Part shown: positions 63,973 through 64,000 of the stretch, piece after piece | Numbering within the stretch: the first letter of the stretch is position 1 | How the letters are laid out: every line of letters starts with the position of its first letter | Source: Symbiodinium natans | Lineage: Eukaryota; Sar; Dinophyceae; Suessiales; Symbiodiniaceae | Reading direction: 5' to 3' | Length of the DNA: 64,000 nucleotides | Assembly (NCBI GenBank): GCA_905221605.1 | Contig: CAJNDS010002680.1 | Span: 248,001-312,000, forward strand | The notes under the pieces: model-generated | Told to the model about the DNA's origin: nothing | Databases searched by the model: none | The model's input: only the letters and a program-made list of their open reading frames with translations | Position numbers and translations under genes: made by a program

Positions 63973-64000
63973 AGGAACGAGCCTTCAAAACCTGGGGGGG

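Overview
The window reads as nuclear DNA of a dinoflagellate, possibly a photosynthetic alga related to Symbiodinium; this is inferred from sequence features only. The evidence is: (1) dense interspersed plant/dinoflagellate-type telomere repeats (TTTAGGG and CCCTAAA); (2) very small exons with GC-rich third codon positions, entered at AG|G acceptors and left at GT, GC and perhaps GA donors; (3) one clear secreted protein with a CALNALQ motif that I associate with dinoflagellate secreted proteins; (4) long poly-G tracts and microsatellites. I saw no rRNA, tRNA, organelle or bacterial operon signature.

Only one gene (27167-28208, two exons, secreted cysteine-rich protein with a Pro/Gln repeat linker) is complete and clear. 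Almost everything else is exon-level: short plus-strand exons read by eye from codon usage, splice borders and reading phase. Random sequence of this length and composition gives dozens of 100-codon open frames, so open frames alone were given low confidence.

Layout. 1-26 kb: exon islands separated by repeat-bearing introns. They include a small three-exon gene near 7.1-7.7 kb, SGNH-hydrolase-like exons at 8.3-8.6 kb, a five-exon fragment at 9.2-10.6 kb, a small membrane-protein gene at 14.1-15.1 kb and exons building a UBA-like domain at 19-21.6 kb. 18.47-19.11 kb is an AT-rich microsatellite block. 27-37.4 kb: the secreted-protein gene, then further plus-strand exons, one RRM-like, with two gene ends at 35774 and 37384. 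38-45 kb: mixed signals, strong microsatellites, AT-rich 44.82-45.23 kb. 45.4-53 kb: short plus-strand exons again with TTTAGGG arrays. 53-62.8 kb: almost no telomere-like arrays and longer overlapping open frames, a different architecture.

The most interesting signal is a rule that holds at nearly every well-supported exon flanked by an array: CCCTAAA-type arrays lie just upstream, and TTTAGGG-type arrays just downstream, of plus-strand exons. Each such intron therefore begins with one strand of the repeat and ends with its complement, and several donors are G|GTTTAGGG itself. A second family (four copies) has terminal inverted repeats that also carry GT and AG at their edges. Both fit introner-like mobile introns, which are known from dinoflagellates; the telomere-repeat version is, as far as I know, not a described class.
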